From: Hemicentrotus pulcherrimus | Lineage: Eukaryota > Echinodermata > Echinoidea > Camarodonta > Strongylocentrotidae | Reading direction: 5' to 3' | DNA: 64,000 bases | Assembly (NCBI GenBank): GCA_003118195.1 | Contig: BEXV01000055.1 | Location: forward strand, 134,795-198,794 | Shown: positions 28,012 to 41,811 of the stretch, in pieces | How the letters are laid out: every line of letters begins with the position of its first letter | How positions within the stretch are numbered: position 1 is the stretch's first letter | Notes under the pieces: model-generated | What the model was told of the DNA's origin: nothing | Databases searched by the model: none | The model's input: only the letters and a program-made list of their open reading frames with translations | Translations under genes and position numbers: made by a program

Positions 28012-29591
28012 GCCTCTCTGTCTTTTACTCTCTTTCTCTACATGTATCTCTCTCTCTCTCCCCCCCACCCTCTCTCTCTCTCTATCTCTCACTCTCTATG
28101 TCTATTCCTCCTCTCTCTTCATCTCTCTCTCTCTCTCTCTCTATCTCCTATCCATTTGCCAAGCCTAATTTGCACACATGGATGGAAAGGGCAATGTAGT
28201 ATAAACTGGGTTAGTCATGTTTATTACTTCATTATTTGATTCAGTAGCCCCCCCCCACCCCTCCCCCTTCCTACCATGTTCTACTTAACTCTTTTTAATC
28301 TTGATATATGTCTTTACCACAGAAATGTTACAAATGTTTATTTCAATCATAGGTCAAAGTAGTAAAAAACAAAAAAAACAATTGTTTTAAATACATGGAC
28401 AAGATGCTGGAAATTTATGAAAATAGCTTGTTACATTATGTTATTAAATAATCTACATTACATTATAATGTTTCATATGACCCTGCATACTGGACTCCAC
28501 ACACTCTATTACAAAACAAATTTCACTCACATCCAATTTACCTTGATATTCCCTCGCACCAATCTACATATATCCAATGTGTAGTATTGTCTAGCAGAGC
28601 TAGCATTGCATTCAACCAAGCCCCTCCCCTTTAAACTTATTCCAATGATAAGTCATGAATATTCATAAAGAATTTCTGCCCAGTTGCATATATATGGATG
28701 CATGAATATGCCTAGGAAGCCCATTTCATGAAAATAACATTCCCTATAAAGTCGTGATTGAAATATTAATGTAATTAATATACTAAGTCCATTCTCAATC
28801 ATGGTTTCTTATATCATCAGTTCTCATGAATTGATCTTCATTTTATACTAGTACAAGTCATGTAAACTTCATGTTAATTCAAATTTACTTCACTCTATTG
28901 ACAAATTTCCAACACACCAATATACCCCATTTGTGCGATTGTCTAAAGGAGCTATCATTTCACCTACATGTATCAAAGCCCCTCCCCGTTTTTCCTTATT
29001 TCCATGCAGGCTAATGAATATTCATGAGAGAGTTCTATATACCCAGTCATATTAATGTATGCGAATGGATGCGTATGCCCAAGATTTTCTTACATAAAAA
29101 TAGCATTTCAACAAAATATTCTTATTGCCCCTCTAAACAACATTTATGTGACATTCTGATTAATAATTTTTCATACATTTTATGTCCTCACATATTCCTT
29201 CACTTAGCTTTATCCTCATTTTCATTCTCCTACAATGCCTACCAGATCAATGTACTCTATGTTCATTTCAAAACTAACTTTATTCATGTTCAATTTGCCT
29301 TATTCAATTCACAAATATTCCATGCATCAATCTATTCCATCTGTTCTATTGTCTAGAGACTCACGCTCTGCATTCATTCAACCAAGCCCCTCCCATTTGT
29401 CCTTATTACCAAGCTGGCCATGAATATTCATGAGGGAATTCAGCCAAGCTCGCATACATGTATGGATGCATGCAGTCCAAGGAAAGCCCCTCGGCAAGGC
29501 TGGCTCTTCACATGCTCTAGCCTGGAATGTACTGGTATTTTAATCGTATGATTCTTGTTCTTCCATCTTCAGCGTTATCTCTCTCTCTCTT

Positions 29592-29622
<31 letters not shown>

Positions 29623-32600
29623 TGCTCTCTCTCTCTCTCTTCCTCTCTCTTGTTTTAAGGTCTATTGGCATTTTCATTTGGCATACTGGTACATACTGTA
29701 CGTTTAATTTGTTTCAGCCTCTGGCTGCTATTTGAATGTTTTTTAATCAATAAACCATATCAAATCAAATCAAATCAAATCAAATCAAAATATTAATGTT
29801 CAGACATTTGTTTTAAAAGCAAATATACACCTTTTTTCAAACAATAATATCTTTTCTTACATACAGTAATATTAATGTTGCCGATTTGTGATCACTTTTG
29901 TATATATAATTATATGAATGAAATATGTAATGCTTAACAAGTATGTAATTCCTACAGATCATGACTATAAATGCCTTACATTAAATATTTAAGCAACAAC
30001 ACCTCCCCCAGATTACGCCTGCAAATGTTTCACCTAATTATTTAAAGTTCACCTTTAAAGGAAGTCCTCCCTGAACAGGAGTGCCAATTTGATCCCTTTG
30101 GACGTATAACACCTACTGCGAGCTCAGCAGGAAAAGGTGTAATTAATTGTGTGGTATCGGTACTGCAGGCGTCAGGTTAAAGGTAATACAAAGTTTTGGT
30201 ATGGGGTCATGAATTTGGTTCAAATGAACATATTAGAAGCATATGCGGTTCACAATTTTTCAATGATCACTGTCACGGTTGAAATCAAGTCTAAAGTGAT
30301 GACATTGTGAATAATAAACTCTTTGTATAGCTGCCTCTCAAGACTGATATTGCTTTAGCTTTAAGACAGTGTTTCTTGACTACAATCGACTGATTTGCCA
30401 TTCCCATTTGTAAATTATCAGAACTGTACATTCTGAGATTTTCATGGTTGCAGGTACCATAGAATGGCCTTAGGCGCTATTTTAAATATTTTAATTTACC
30501 GGAAGCACCATGAAATTTTGATTATTCAATTTGCTCGAAAGCAGAAGTGTTTTAGGGGTTCAATTTTCTAGTGCTTAGGGGCATCCAAATATATCAAAGT
30601 TTTAAAGAATTACTATCCATCCAATTTTCAAAATTTCCCAAAACTTCACATTACCTTTAAAGTCTGTCTGAAGTCCTGGGAAATTAGGTTACAAGACCTT
30701 ACTGTTCATTGTGTTTTCATGACCAGAACCACACTCACAAAAAATGATGATTCAACAAGATTAAAATCTAAAGATTCAAGTTGACAAAAATTAGAACACT
30801 GGGGACATAACATATTCACATGTATACCATTGTTGCATGGGAGGGGGAGGGAGGGGGAGGGGGGTCTTTGACTGTTCTGATCATGTATCAAATCTGTTGA
30901 AATGCACATTACAAAATGTGTCATTAATTACACCAACTGTTACACTATCAGAACCAGATGATTATGTCTTAAAGATAAAGTTGAGTTCTGGTCATGCGAT
31001 TGCATTGTGAAAGAAACGGTGTGGAATCGACCAGAAAAGGTTCATCGTCTAGCATACAAAAATTTGTGTGTATTGCAAGGTTCTGGAATCATCAAAACGA
31101 TAAGAGATTTGGCCAAGTCTTGGTAAAGTTACAAACACTGTACAGAGAAAGATGTATACGGGACAACACGAACACGTGGCGTAAAAATCCGTCCCTGGAT
31201 TTTTACGATGTTACATGACATTTTTAGAATATGAAGGCATTTGAAGAGATATGCTTTTCAGGGAACATTCTTATCTGATGTTCCTCTACATTTGCATAAT
31301 AAGAATGACAAATTATTTTTCAACTATTCCCAGAACTCAAACTTTTCTTTAACGCACATTCCCATCTATGATTTTTTGTTTTTTTGTTTAAATCAACTTT
31401 AAAGTAAGCTATCCGCCTACAGCTGAATGAAATGATAAAATGTTTTCTAATTCCAAATTCTAGAATCCTTTGTACTCCTTCAAAAAATAAGTGGTAGTTA
31501 CTTTACTAGTGCTGTCATCAAGAAAAAAAATCTCTGTCGACATGTCGTCTTGAATTTTAGCCGACAACGACACATTGTCGACAGATGGTTGGAAGAATGC
31601 AATCCTTCCAACACCGGCGTGCATGCCAACAATTGTTCGTGAATGATTTTTATTTGCTGCAGCCGTAAGTAAGATGACCGATTTCGAGTTTGTGTTCACT
31701 TTGAAATACAAATTACACAAAACCAAAGTGTTTTGTTATAAAAAACAGTGTTGTTTGTAAAATGATTCAAAGTGCGTGAAAAGCCTATAAATGGGTTGAT
31801 TCTTGTCGACAATATACTATCCCTGTCAACATGTCGCCTTCCCGTAAAAATGCACTTTTATCGACAAGGTTGTCGACAGAAGGCTTGTCGATGACAGCAC
31901 TATACTTTACACTGAAATGCAACAACCTTTACAGAGAAATATTATTCTCTTTCTCTCATTCAGTCTGTGAAATTGACTTCAATTCTGCATTTGATTATAA
32001 ATGCAAGTACTATACAAATGATTTTTGAAGATTTCTAAAGCCTATTAATGAAATAGATTTTTTTTTTTTAATCCCATATCAATGTTTTACATTTTAACAT
32101 GTTACTTCCTGATCAATACAAAAAATCATGCACTTCATTTTCAGTATTTATCATTGAAGCATTGATTAAAAATACACTACGATTTTAAAACTGATTATCT
32201 AATACTCCAAGGGGCATGACTGCAATGATCTTTTATTATCATAATTATATTTTAAAAAGTAGTGCTTCCCCACAAAAAAATTCTTAAATATTCTTTTAAA
32301 TTATGAAAATAATGATACAACGGGACACTCGCTATTTCACATTTATCAAAAAAAACTATCATGCTTATATATAACCTCTTAGTTCAATGCCAGAACAAAT
32401 ATTTTGTAGCTCTCCTTTGATAGAAGGATAATTAATACTCTTTTCAACCTGAAATTTAAAAAAAGTATTGCCTGTAGAGCTTTTAGTTGAAAAATAGGAA
32501 ATTGAATCAATATAAAGTTGCAACGTTGATAACATCTGTAATAGATGTCCTTGCAAATGTTTTTCATGAATTCAGTTTCCATGTACTTGGGCTTGTCGAC

Positions 32601-35600
32601 TGATTTTAAATGTCTGAGTACTACTCACTTCATTTACAAGTTAGATGTAAATTCATTTTTCAAATACAAATCTATTTGATTTCATACTGCAAGATCATAC
32701 AAAGAGACTTAATAAAGAGAGCCGACTTTCTATTAATGATTACCAAAACTGTACAAGCATTTAAATAAATTTAATATGAACATTATTAGCCCAGTAAGGG
32801 TAGGATATAATAAGAATGATTTGACCTGAAACTATCATTTAAACACCTGTTTTGGTTGAGTTAACTATTCAAATCAATTGTAACATAAATGTTATAGCTG
32901 ATCAAGCAAGCATAATAAAGTATTTATATTTTTTTTTTGTTAAATATATTTTCATATAAGAAATAGCTGTTTCAGTGCCGACAAGCAAACTACACCTGTA
33001 GACATCAGACCCATACATGATGCATACAAGCGTTACAAAAGATTCAAATGGTTTAGAACAAATGACACTTACAAGTCATGACAGAGATTCCTTTCCACTG
33101 AGAGCATTTTCCAAGTATTGCACTTCAAAGAAACTGTTGCGAACTGTTCCAGGACAAAGTTTCAACTGAGAACTATCGCGAGTCCTACAAGTGATGCAGG
33201 CCAAAACTCTGTGCCCCATGCCGGCTTGAGCATGCCATTTATGCCAAGCTAATGGACGAGAATTCACACAAGTAATTCCCGGCAATTTCCATGCCGTATA
33301 GCACATCAGGAAATACCTCGATTAGCGTTTCACTTACATGTAGCTCATTTGTACATGACACAACCCTCAATGTGGTCTGAAATGTCATTTACTCTTATTC
33401 CTATAGAATGGTATTTGGTCAGGCTGGAATTAATTTTCAAAATCTATATTCAGCAATGATGTCATGCAACATGGTGTTCAAATGTTTATAAACTGAATGA
33501 ACTCAGACAGAGATAGTCGTTGGTGGTACAGCACGCTTTGAAGAATTTCATGATGTGTGAGTTTGGTTAGGGTTTCTGTGACATTGCTCTATGGTCAATA
33601 TCCTATACACTTACAATATTCCCTACTGGACCAAAAAACATACCTCGCCCTATAAATCTCACCTACAATCCATTTTGCGCCCTCTTGAGATAACCCTATA
33701 TCTTTGAAGAGAAAAGCCCAGAGAAATTTCACATGAGAACAGGGTTGGTCATTTGGTCTGCATGCACATCACAGTGACATTTAGGAGACATTGTATTTGA
33801 AAAAAATTACTGTTCATGAAATTTACATGTAATTCTACAGAAGAATGTGGGATGATTTTGTGTGTACGATTTCTAAGGGCTATATATGACCCAAAAGACC
33901 ATACGTCTGTCTCACATGCCTAATATGTCATTGAGGGCTTGCAAGATTCACAGCTTTTGAGACTAACAGCCAACATGTCCCACGTACAGGCCTCACTTGC
34001 AGGCCTCACGTGCAGGCCTTCTGACAACTTTTTTTAGGATTCACATTTAACCATTATTGTTAACCCAGGGCCTATCAGTCTCTATTGTAAGATGTCTGTA
34101 GATGACAGTTCACTGCCCCCCCCCAAGTATTATTTAGCGTACCGCGTATGCATATTCCCTCCTTTTGAAAACACCCCCTAAGTATGGTGTGTAAAAAAAA
34201 AAAATCACTGGATGCCCCCATTCTAAGCTACTGTCTTTCATAAAGAGAGATCATAAAGGACATCACTTGGATGACTCCAGGGTTGGCTTCAGTCAAGGCA
34301 AAGGTTAATTACAAATTAATCTGAATTCAATAAGACTAATTAAATCCCAAAATGGGGTGATATAAAAAAAGAGGGGAGGGGTCAAGGGGGCGAGAGAGGC
34401 CTTGGAAGAAAGGCAGAGAAACAAAAACATAGACAGAGAGAGATGCTTCTCATGTACATATATGGAGATCAAACTAATCTAAAAATCCATTCATCACTTC
34501 AACTCCACAATGATATAAAAATTAAAACCAAACTTCCCGAATTCAGGCAACTAAGGTTCACAGCACTAGCCCAAATACAAATTTTAGATGCATTTTTCTT
34601 CTTCTTTAAGAACAGAATCCTGAAATTATAAGGAAGCCCAAACAGGTATGGGTTGATCGCCCTATCAATATATGGGGCTAGTAGGCAAGTAGGCAAGTGA
34701 ATTCGCAGCAAACAGCTACCAATGACCCCTTCCAAAACTCTCATATACATGTAAAGACCCCAGATATTTCCAGGTCTCAACGCATGCTGAATGTATAATG
34801 ACCACAGCTGGGTACACATACTCCACACACTGCAAAATGGCCTTCACTTCAAGAAGACGTTAACAAATTGATTTTATCATTGATATAGGAAGTAGATAAA
34901 GAATATAATACATCGTTGATAGCATTACCAATTTCCTTAATATTTTTTAAAAACATACAGTAAGGTAGCTAAGACAAGGTTGTCATTATATTAATGAGAC
35001 TCTTGTTAACTTATCTACTCAGTAATCAGTTTAAACTCTGATAATATTAATTGGGGATACATCTTATGTAATCTCCAATAACTCATCTTGGACAAGCATG
35101 GTCACCGTCTCAATACTTTCTGCTCTAAAGTAAGCATGCAATATGGTGTTATCCAAACATGAATGAGATGGTACATCAATTGTTGGATTAAAGGCACATT
35201 TATGACTATTTTCAAGCAATTGTAATGCAAATACATGTACATTGTACCTCATGCAATTAGTATTAATATCTACATGTATATCCATAATAACGGGAACTTA
35301 ATAATGTAATTATTCATTTTTAATATGAAATTAATTTCTGAAATGTCTCAAATGTATCGAAAAAGTTTCGTGACAACTGACAAATGAATACCAAATGCAT
35401 CTTTGATAGCATCTGTGAACAATGTATATTTAAAATAAGTTTCTTTTTTGGGGGGAAAGGTGGTCAGTGATTTTGGGGGATATCTACCCAAAAGGAACAA
35501 TAAGTATTTTCTTCCATCTAAAACAACATGTTTAATCTCAAAATTATATTTTTAAAATCCAAAAACTTTATCTTTAGTTTGAAAGAACTTAAAATCAAAT

Positions 35601-37965
35601 TTGTTGAGTACAGGTGAATCCACTTGTATTGATTATACAACTCCAATCATGCATAAAAGTGTACGTTCAATTGAAATTCAGTGTTCATCAAGCCCATCAA
35701 TTGGACTCGATAAAATTTTGGTGTACTTTTGATGTGCTTGACTACACATGCTCTCAGGTAAAATCACCAATGGGTTAATACAGAATATTAAATGGTTGCA
35801 TTCCGTTACCTTTCTCTACGTGCAGCACGGGACGCCTCCAACGCTTCTATAAAATCCTGCGTTTCCGTGGAGATGTTAGAATCCCTACGAGCTTTCCGAC
35901 TGGTGATCGGCAACGCAACGTGCATTCCAGGAGGAAGTTGCCGTAGGACGGTCGATATCGGTGTTGCGGGGATTATGGGGGAAGAGGAAAACGTGCAGGG
36001 AGAGAATTAGTAACATCTAACAAGACAAGTTGGATCGAGGCATTGCCAAGTTAAGGATTCTCTATAGACATACAGATTAAAGATGTCATGAGGAATTCCA
36101 AGTCGGCAGTGTTAAGGTTAGACATTCTCCTTGTCAAGATAATCTGTAGGTCATCGAACCTTAAGATATGCCAAGGAAATTGAGTAGGACTTTTTCATGA
36201 CATCTTTAATGGACAGATGAAGTTGTTCCTAGACTACTTAATTGTCTTGACGACCAAAAGGAAAGTTCATCAGCACTTTACAGAATGACTTCTATATCTT
36301 TTTTCCAAATTAGTTAATACATTTGAAGAAAAAAAAAAAACTCAACTAGGCTACAACTTAAATTTCTGTATGTTGTAGCAATTTTCTTTTATTTTCTTTT
36401 CCAAGTTTTAATGGAAAATAATCTTTTAATTGCTATATTTAAAACATGTTTGTTTAGTTATAATTTGTTTCTGAAAGACATTTTTTTTTTGTGAATTTCA
36501 AATGTCAAAAATTCAAATACAAAATTCAGAATAGATCCATTTTTTTCTTTATTTGATGAATTGAAACTTATAGAAACAATTCATTTGAAACCTTAGTTTA
36601 ATTGTAAACATGCTAGTTAGTTCCTACGACAATAGAGTGAAATTTGTTCTAAGGACATTGGGATAGTTGCTAATCTATTAAAACATATCAATTAATAATA
36701 AAATGACACATATGAAATTTGATTATGAGCACTTGTAATATTTACACATTTCACATATACACAAATTTCACAATGTTAGATGAGTGTAATAAATGTACAT
36801 TCAGTTACTATTATGTATATATGCAGCAATCAAGGCTTTACACTTACATCCTAATAAATAGGAGCTAAGAAAATACATCATACATATACTGTACATGAGT
36901 GCAGATAGAGAAAGATGCTAATCTTCATTACACATGCCTATTTGCAAAAGAAATACATTCAAATATATTTCTCCTTTGTAAAGTAAGTGCTATGATTATA
37001 TATAGTCAGAACTAACAATACAAAAATAGAAAACTAATTCAACAAACCTGTACATATTTTCACTGATCTGTTTTATTTTGTGCAGTAGTGTTTGTTTAGA
37101 CTAAGCTAACCAGACTGTAGCTTGAGAGGGCAGTATACAGAGTCAGTATACATTGGGATCAAATCAGAGAGTGACTGATATGCTTCCACACTAAAACCAT
37201 GGACCTACTAAGAATTATTCCCCTTCTTGAATACTAAAAAGTGAGTACATTTTTTTCTTCAGGCTGTCTCTGTTTATACCACAGATTCTTCTCACTTAAG
37301 TTATATTCATGTTTTGAAAAAATATTCATTTAAATCAGTTGTGTCAAAAAGTGTAGGTGAACATGTACATGTACATGGCAGAATCTGAAACAAGTTGGTT
37401 GAAAGGGTAATGCTATTTTTGAACTCTTTTCTTATGACAAAGCACATTTATAATAATCAATAATAACCATTTAATGATGATATGTGGTTGTATAATTTGT
37501 TTTTGACACAACCTTGTAACAAGTACATGTACACACGCATGAATTGTGAATGTGAGGAGGGGTACCTTAGCTTACAACAGAGTAAATATGTCAAATGTAA
37601 TTGGATAAATTTCACCTGTGGTTCATTAGCAGTACGGTAATTACATGTAATAAGACTGATAGACATGTGTGTATCAAGTTTGACATTTGGATCTGGTGTT
37701 CACTAAGGGATAATATATCCCTTGCATAATACCACAAGAATGCGAAAGGTAAGAGGCAACCTTGCCAATGACCTACATTGTACTTGTCCATACAGTTAAC
37801 AACTAAATTATTAATACCCTTACCAATTTTTTTTCTTCAATTCGTAAGTGTGTTTCTTATGTTTTTTACATTACGTCGAAAAATATCCAAGAAAGGCTCC
37901 AATTCAACTCGTTTGCCTTTCATTCTTATCTTATGAAAAAAAAACCATCAAATTGACAAACGGTA

Positions 37966-38007
<42 letters not shown>

Positions 38008-41000
38008 GTGTAAACTTATAGAGCGCACACACCGTCTAGGGACGCTCATGGCGCTGGCTCAGCAACAGTTCTCTTTGATACAAGTAAAGTGAATAATTTA
38101 GTTGTTAACCGTAAATGCACACACTGTACAATATACATGTAGCAGTGACCAATATAATACTTATTTTTGAGACCCTTACTTATTGAAATATAAAACATTT
38201 GTATGTTTGTTTGTTTGTTTGTTTGTTTATTCATCTTTATCCACAACAAATAGGCCTAACCAAAAGATACAATGTAGCATTATCGTATTTGCCGGCGATA
38301 ACGCCACACCCCCGTATAGGCCGCGCCCCTGATTTTGACCTTTAAAAATTAAAAAAAAATGTTCTGCCCTCGCCAACAATCCTGCAGAGTGGAAGCCTGT
38401 ATGCCAAAACTGTACATTAAATGTAATGGCATTCGATATTGAATGTACATGTACATCCATTGAACCTATGGGGAAATTAATTTCCATTGGCTATCCAAGC
38501 ACATGACTCAGTTGGGCCAGCTCATATTTTTTTTACTTTTATAAAGGCAAATATTGCATTTTTTGTGGGGAGGAGGAGGGGGCCTAAGGGCATGTCATTG
38601 TAATCATGACCAAAACCTGCATAAAGTCCCTACACATTGTACACAAAATGTACATATCCATTAGGATAATTTTTCTATCACACTTTGGAGATTTGAAGAA
38701 AGTGGGATGGGTCTTTTCAACACAGATCTCGGATCTTAGAGATATGGAATGTGAGAAAAACAACCAGTCAATCTCTCAGACGCAGTATTGATCCAGTATT
38801 AGCGCTAAAATCCTCGCATCTTGGGGGTTATAAATATCTCAGAGAGGACATCCTTTTAACCGTCTATGAGTCAGAGTCTATTCCAAATATTACCTTCCAA
38901 AAATTGCCTTCCAAAAATTGCCTCCCAAAAATTGCCTCCCAACATAATATGAAGAATCTGACATCTAATTCCCTGCAGTATTTTCCTGCTCTAAATGGAC
39001 TTCCTCTCTGGAAATCTTTGTAAATTAATTGACATGAATGGCTTTAGTAGAACTGACTGATAGAGGATGCAAGTTCATGTTACTTGTATTGAAGATAACG
39101 CAATTGGCACTGGGGATCGCATCTTAATTTTAGAGGAATTTCAGGATTTTGATGATGTTATAATGTCAAGAGAGATGACACACACCCTCCTAGACTAGGA
39201 TTTGCTTCATGAATACAGTTTACTTAGGATGTCATGCAGATTTTATGATCAAGGTAGTTTACTGAATAACCTGCATGAAGGAAAGCTGAAAAGCATTAAT
39301 CCATCGTCTTTAAATTCATAGGATTTATCTTTATCAGTATCTCACATATCAGTAAGAAGAAGTAAAAGAAAGCCTCATCAAATCTATACCAATAAATTCA
39401 AAGAAAGGAATAACTGAGGATACATACATTTGGTAAATGAAAAGTGATGAAAATTCTCTTGGAAAAAGTCATAATTTGGGATATGGCTCTTATAAGTTTT
39501 GCACTATTCCCACGATTTGGTGGAGAGTTACCATCAGAAGATAACATCATAGTTAGAAAGGTCAAATAAGCTTGAAAAGAAGAATGAGACAAGAAAGTAT
39601 AAACTTGAAATCAGAATCAAGTTATAAAACAACTTTAACTAAGACAAGTGTGAGGAAGAGGAGAGGAACACAAATGGAAAGGGGTGGCAAGTATACAGAC
39701 ATGAAAGATGAGGTTCACTGGCTGTATGATCGATCACCTTTATATATCAGGCCATACATACATTATTCATCTCAATGTATTCCGGCTGTCTTAGATTAAT
39801 TAGAGTGGCCCGATTGACATTTATAAAGGAAGCTAGAGGTAAGGGTGTCATGTGATTATGTTGGGGTCAGGATAGGGTGGCTATGTTAGACTATATATAC
39901 ATTCATGGTTGGATCTATTTATCTTTCAATGTATCTTAATTCTTCAAGCTTGGGGTTGATTGCAATAATTTTCCAGACATCTCTGTTTTTCTGCCACCCA
40001 AGTACACTATTGCAGTGTCATTCCGCTCCATGTCTTGATGCTCCCGGCCTCCCAGTTAGTTATTAGTTTCCCTCTTGGTCTGGTATGTGTTCTACATTCC
40101 TATTTTCTATGGTTTAATCATGTTCCACTTTATACTTACTGAGTGATTAAATTAATTTAAATGTCATGTTTTTCATGTATATATTTTCAGTCATTTTTAG
40201 AGGAATTCTATGAGTGTTTTGACCTTTTTGTTTCAGTATAGGAAGCCTGATATCGATTCATGTGTCACTTTATGGGGTAGAATGGAGAAGAATCCCAAGA
40301 TTAAAAAAAAATGACGAAACCCTACCTATTTCGGGTCTTGGCATTGTACAATACAAATATGTCTACAAATAAGCACAATTCATACCTCTACAAAATAAAC
40401 TGTTTTGTTATGGGCATCAACTGGAGCTATACTATCATGTAGTGTCATATCTTTGGCTATATTAACATTTAAACCTTGAACTACATGTAGGTACATGTAG
40501 TCTTAAAACTGGGGCTCTATCTGCACCTTAAAATACAAACAAAATAGAACTAGAGTACAAGCTGTTAATCTATCCATATAAAGAAATAATATTAGGAATA
40601 AACTCTACATCAATTAGGTAGTCTGGATAACATTTAGTCATTAGAACTACTTTTTGCAACATATCACTCACCCTAATCTTGGGGTTGTTGCTGGTGAATT
40701 ATCCTGTGAGGTATTTCCATTAGTATGTATCGATTCCACTTCACCGGTAATACTGGATAGAGATTCCCTGCTTGGGTGTCTCCTTGACAACGGGATGGCA
40801 TCCAGATTAGAACTCCTATCACTGGCATTGGACAGTTTTCTCACTCTTTCAGAAGTTGGAGAGGCTTCCTCCTTTTGGGAGGAGTATCTTCTCCTAGATG
40901 ACGATTCACCTTCGCTGGATGAAGGACCAAGACCGTATTTTTCCGCTAATTCCCGCCTGCGTTGCTCCTTGTATCTTGCAATGCGAGCGGCCCGAGATTC

Positions 41001-41777
41001 CGAGTCCTCCGACTCTGATCCACTGTGGAGTGCTCTAGCTAGGCTATCACTTACAGATGTCGGAGGAGTCGCTATGGCCCGTGCCCCATATGAACTTGTT
41101 CTGGAAGCAGCATCACCATTACTTGTTGACAGTGGACGATTGACTAGGTATTTATCCCGTATAGCATTCACTGGGTTCGAGTCTCCTGATGTTGATCCGA
41201 TATAATTTCCACGCCTGATCTTATCCTTGTCCAAACTCCCGTACCCGCTCTCTGTGCTCCCGCGCTTTAAATCTCCAGGTATTTTCGCCCGATCATCTTG
41301 GAAACCGCGATGCCTACCTGGAGCATGAGCATCCGATGTAGCTCCAGTGCGTATATGAGACATTGTTGGGTGATGATGTGATGAAAGCTTGGTATCTTGC
41401 GTTCCACTGCTGCCCGTTGGATAGCCCCCAAAGCTATCCGATCTGCTAGCAGAGGTGAAATCACCCGATGACCTGTGAGGATGCTGTGACCCGCTTGCCG
41501 AGCGATCTTGGTTGTACCTGCTCGGCCTGTTGCTCCCGTTGGAATCTAGACTTTTAAGGGAGCGACTCTGAGAGTTTGCATAGGCTGTGCGGCGGTCGAC
41601 GGATGAGTCAAACGAGAGAGGTCTTTCGCTGCCGTACTTCTCTTGTAGCTTGGTTACTGTAGGGAAGATAAATGACACATATCAAGTTTATGACACATCA
41701 CATGGTTATTTCATTACACTGTCTGCACATACACGAACTGACACACACACACACACATCCTCTTCCTACATGTATTT

Positions 41778-41811
<34 letters not shown>

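Larger units (their letters stand above)
27061..33072. other. Repeat-rich intronic region
   Basis: Six kilobases with no secure exon. It holds CT tracts, the three-copy tandem repeat at 28.5-29.5 kb, and a cluster of three different inverted-repeat transposons at 30.18-31.91 kb. Confidence 0.75.
35900..40671. other. Intron between SVIL exons 4 and 5
   Basis: 4,772 bases. It holds the AG-free, CpG-rich zone next to exon 5, the 133-base TTAA element, the AAT and GTTT microsatellites and the 14-bp minisatellite. No other exon is recognised. Confidence 0.75.

Noticed and set aside
27830..28239. Ser/Leu-rich and Arg/Glu-rich frames
   Set aside because: Translations of a CT tract on both strands.
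30994..31218. 75-residue frame similar to one at 47239-47478 on the other strand
   Set aside because: The similarity is explained by the shared TTAA-flanked repeat; there is no known protein match and the end sequences differ.
33076..33306. 76-residue minus-strand frame
   Set aside because: It ends in a stop just before a good donor and is better read as 5' leader of a candidate first exon.
40654..41205. Plus-strand frame of 183 residues
   Set aside because: Antisense shadow of exon 4.
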